From the IMG/VR virus record IMGVR_UViG_3300032322_002595, positions 1 to 23,063 of that record: 23,063 bases of DNA. The stretch is one strand, 5' to 3'. Position numbers and translations under genes: made by a program. Position 1 is the stretch's first letter; the number at the start of each line of letters is the position of its first letter. Of this stretch, positions 21,906 through 23,063 are shown piece after piece. Source of the DNA: a virus. The notes beneath the pieces were generated by a model. It did not search any database. It worked only from the letters and a program-made list of their open reading frames with translations, and was not told the DNA's origin.

Positions 21906-22159
21906 TACAAGCCAAGTGCCAATGCACGATAGCCTGCTGCAACGATTTCACGGCTAGGAGTACCTAGACGATATTTAGTGCTAACACGACCTTTAGTATC
22001 AGTGTGCTTGTTAGCATAGATAGCGAAACCTTCGTAACGTAGGTCGCTAACAGTTGCAGTTGGGTTAGCAATGCTAAAACGCTGCTTGATTTGGGCAGCA
22101 GTCATTTGCTCACCGTTTTGAAATGCCTCTAGTAGGCGTTCTTGTTTTGACTTCAACAT
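21905..22159 (-). CDS. Winged-helix/HTH DNA-binding protein (84 aa)
   Basis: Starts MLKSKQERLLEAFQNGEQ and then has an HTH-like block at 19-45: MTAAQIKQRFSIANPTATVSDLRYEGFAIYAN, followed by a wing-like hairpin KHTDTKGRVSTKYRL. The layout matches small regulators with a DeoR/MarR-like winged helix, and near-identical proteins are, to my knowledge, frequent in aquatic T4-like phages. It has its own strong host-type promoter, a 40-50-nt leader, a good ribosome site (AAGGAAAAC) and a hairpin pair after it, so it is likely a separate, early and abundant transcript. Target unknown. Base composition is slightly less AT-rich than its neighbours. Confidence 0.8.
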   Translation of the reverse strand: MLKSKQERLLEAFQNGEQMTAAQIKQRFSIANPTATVSDLRYEGFAIYANKHTDTKGRVSTKYRLGTPSREIVAAGYRALALGL

Positions 22160-22204
22160 ATGTTTTCCTTATAAAAAATGTCGCTGATCTCTCAACGTGC
22201 AATC

Positions 22205-22232
22205 ATTATAACATAGATTACGTATGTTGCAA
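22205..22232 (-). promoter_or_regulatory. Extended -10 sigma70 promoter for the HTH gene
   Basis: On the minus strand TTGCAA (22232-22227), 16 nt, and TATAAT (22210-22205), with TG one base before the -10 (TGTTATAAT). The perfect extended -10 makes up for the weaker -35. Transcription should begin near 22198, about 40 nt before the HTH start. Confidence 0.75.
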
Positions 22233-22242
22233 TAGTTTTTGG

Positions 22243-22791
22243 TTAACTATTTTTATCAGTTTCACCAAAGTTCTTTTGAATTGGGAAAGGCCAAACACTT
22301 GCTTCCTGATCACTTACTGTTTGCCAATCCATTGGAGAACCCTCACTAATTGGTTTAATATCTTCTTCAAATACTTCTAGTGTAATATCATCAATTAAAT
22401 CAATTTTTACAGGTCCATAAATTGTGAGGCTGTCAAAGTCAACTTCCCAATCATGCTCACCGTCATACAACCAACTTGCACCACCTTCGTACCATTGTTT
22501 GGTTAATTCTTCTTTTTCTTCTTCGCTAAAATCTTCGTCAAACTCAAAATTTACGTAGGTTAGATCGTCAAGTTCCGATCCATAACCTACATCCAATTCG
22601 CAATGTATGCTGCTGCTTTTAATTTCCCATTCGCTAACAGGACTATCTTCGCTTCTAAAGCCTATACCCCAACGATATAGTTCCTCAATTGACCAATTAC
22701 GTACAGTACCATCTTCTTTTCTTTCAAAGATTTCGTACAATACTTCAACGTTCTTTTTCTCAAGAGGTGTGATGCGATATACTTTAGTCAT
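22243..22791 (-). CDS. Acidic phage protein of unknown function (182 aa)
   Basis: Very acidic, for example VNFEFDEDFSEEEKEELTKQWYEGG and IDLIDDITLEVFEEDIKP. The N-terminus MTKVYRITPLEKKNVEVLYEIFERK leads into a beta-rich central part with WSIEELYRWGIGF and DGEHDWEVDFDSLTIYGPVKID. No enzyme motif is seen. Similar acidic proteins with SLTIYGPV-like strands occur in aquatic myoviruses. AAAGGA precedes the ATG, which overlaps the upstream stop. It could act as a DNA mimic or inhibitor given its charge, which is only a guess. Confidence 0.65.
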   Translation of the reverse strand: MTKVYRITPLEKKNVEVLYEIFERKEDGTVRNWSIEELYRWGIGFRSEDSPVSEWEIKSSSIHCELDVGYGSELDDLTYVNFEFDEDFSEEEKEELTKQWYEGGASWLYDGEHDWEVDFDSLTIYGPVKIDLIDDITLEVFEEDIKPISEGSPMDWQTVSDQEASVWPFPIQKNFGETDKNS

Positions 22792-23006
22792 TTTAATCCT
22801 TTTTTCTTTTTGGATTCTGCCATTCCCGCACTAATCATTTTTTTAATAATGAGTAAAACTCTACCCTTTTCTTTTTCTGTTAAAATCTTTACCATTGCTA
22901 GTTTATCATCATAACTGTTTGCACCATCTAAAAATTCAGCAGGTACTGTTATTTTTGGTTTTTTCTTGAATTTTGCTAAATTTGCTTTTACATCATCGTC
23001 AGACAT
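22788..23006 (-). CDS. Small lysine-rich protein (72 aa)
   Basis: Starts MSDDDVKANLAKFKKKPKITVPAEFLDG and ends KKMISAGMAESKKKKGLK: lysine-rich ends around a helical middle (YDDKLAMVKILTEKEKGRVLLIIKKM). No family recognised. It overlaps the 182-aa gene by 4 nt, so a basic and an acidic protein are translated together. Its leader carries a strong hairpin covering the AAGGGG ribosome site. Confidence 0.65.
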   Translation of the reverse strand: MSDDDVKANLAKFKKKPKITVPAEFLDGANSYDDKLAMVKILTEKEKGRVLLIIKKMISAGMAESKKKKGLK

Positions 23007-23014
23007 TTGTAAGA

Positions 23015-23044
23015 ATCCCCTTCGTAAATATTTACGAAAGGGAT
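23015..23044 (-). promoter_or_regulatory. 30-nt palindrome with central late-like element, masks RBS of the 72-aa gene
   Basis: Positions 23015-23029 pair with 23030-23044: 14 Watson-Crick pairs and one G-U in the minus-strand RNA. The 3' arm contains AAGGGG, the Shine-Dalgarno for ATG 23006. The centre reads CGTAAATA (23036-23029), one base off the late element; a start near 23023 would leave out the 5' arm. A TATAAT (23056-23051) just upstream would start RNA at about the first base of the full hairpin; its -35 would lie outside the window. Confidence 0.55.
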
Positions 23045-23063
23045 ATGTCTATTATACTGTATG

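Overview
This window is part of a tailed-phage genome, or a close relative recovered from an aquatic metagenome. It is AT-rich and tightly packed. Most genes lie on the minus strand, many with 1-4 nt start/stop overlaps, and there is no rRNA, tRNA or insertion sequence. Three things point to a T4-superfamily (myovirus-like) phage of a proteobacterial host. There are repetitive tail fibres with a collar domain. A T4-type late-promoter element (N-A-T-A-A-A-T-A) recurs upstream of genes. Three consecutive proteins start with peptides resembling T4 capsid-targeting sequences with prohead-protease sites. The host guess rests mainly on an ErpA protein that looks beta/gammaproteobacterial; taxonomy is inference.

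Layout, read along the minus strand from right to left. 23.06-21.33 kb: small acidic and lysine-rich proteins, a helix-turn-helix protein with its own sigma70-type promoter, and a cupin-like protein. 21.31-17.51 kb: two conserved phage proteins of unknown function, then a coupled SAM methyltransferase and twitch-type radical SAM enzyme, a dCMP deaminase and two small proteins. 17.55-16.35 kb: an island on the opposite strand with five small genes, two encoding secreted proteins and one or two encoding membrane peptides. 16.25-13.75 kb: a small basic protein, an AbrB-like protein, a DUF4337-like membrane protein, another membrane-anchored protein, a previously hidden 47-aa membrane peptide and a HAD phosphatase. 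13.72-9.52 kb: three proteins with capsid-targeting-like N-termini. The last fuses a lambda-R-type muramidase to an SGNH hydrolase. 9.48-6.47 kb: an AbrB protein, a virion-like protein, a conserved unknown, then translation factor IF-1, superoxide dismutase, a glycosyltransferase and the Fe-S carrier ErpA. 6.44-0 kb: two very large repetitive tail-fibre/adhesin genes and the start of a LamG-like adhesin that runs off the window.

The genes suggest three jobs: host recognition (fibres with collar, C1q-like and LamG-like modules), proteins packaged in the head and delivered or used for wall digestion (the 13.7-9.5 kb block), and support of host metabolism during infection (IF-1, SOD, ErpA, dCMP deaminase, HAD nucleotidase-like).

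The most notable non-coding pattern is that four genes have a late-promoter-like element inside, or overlapping the 5' arm of, an RNA hairpin whose 3' arm covers the ribosome-binding site or start codon. Read-through RNA would be masked, while RNA starting at the late promoter would be open. This is the logic known for T4 lysozyme gene e and soc, here apparently used repeatedly. All calls are from reading the sequence alone; no database search or folding program was run.
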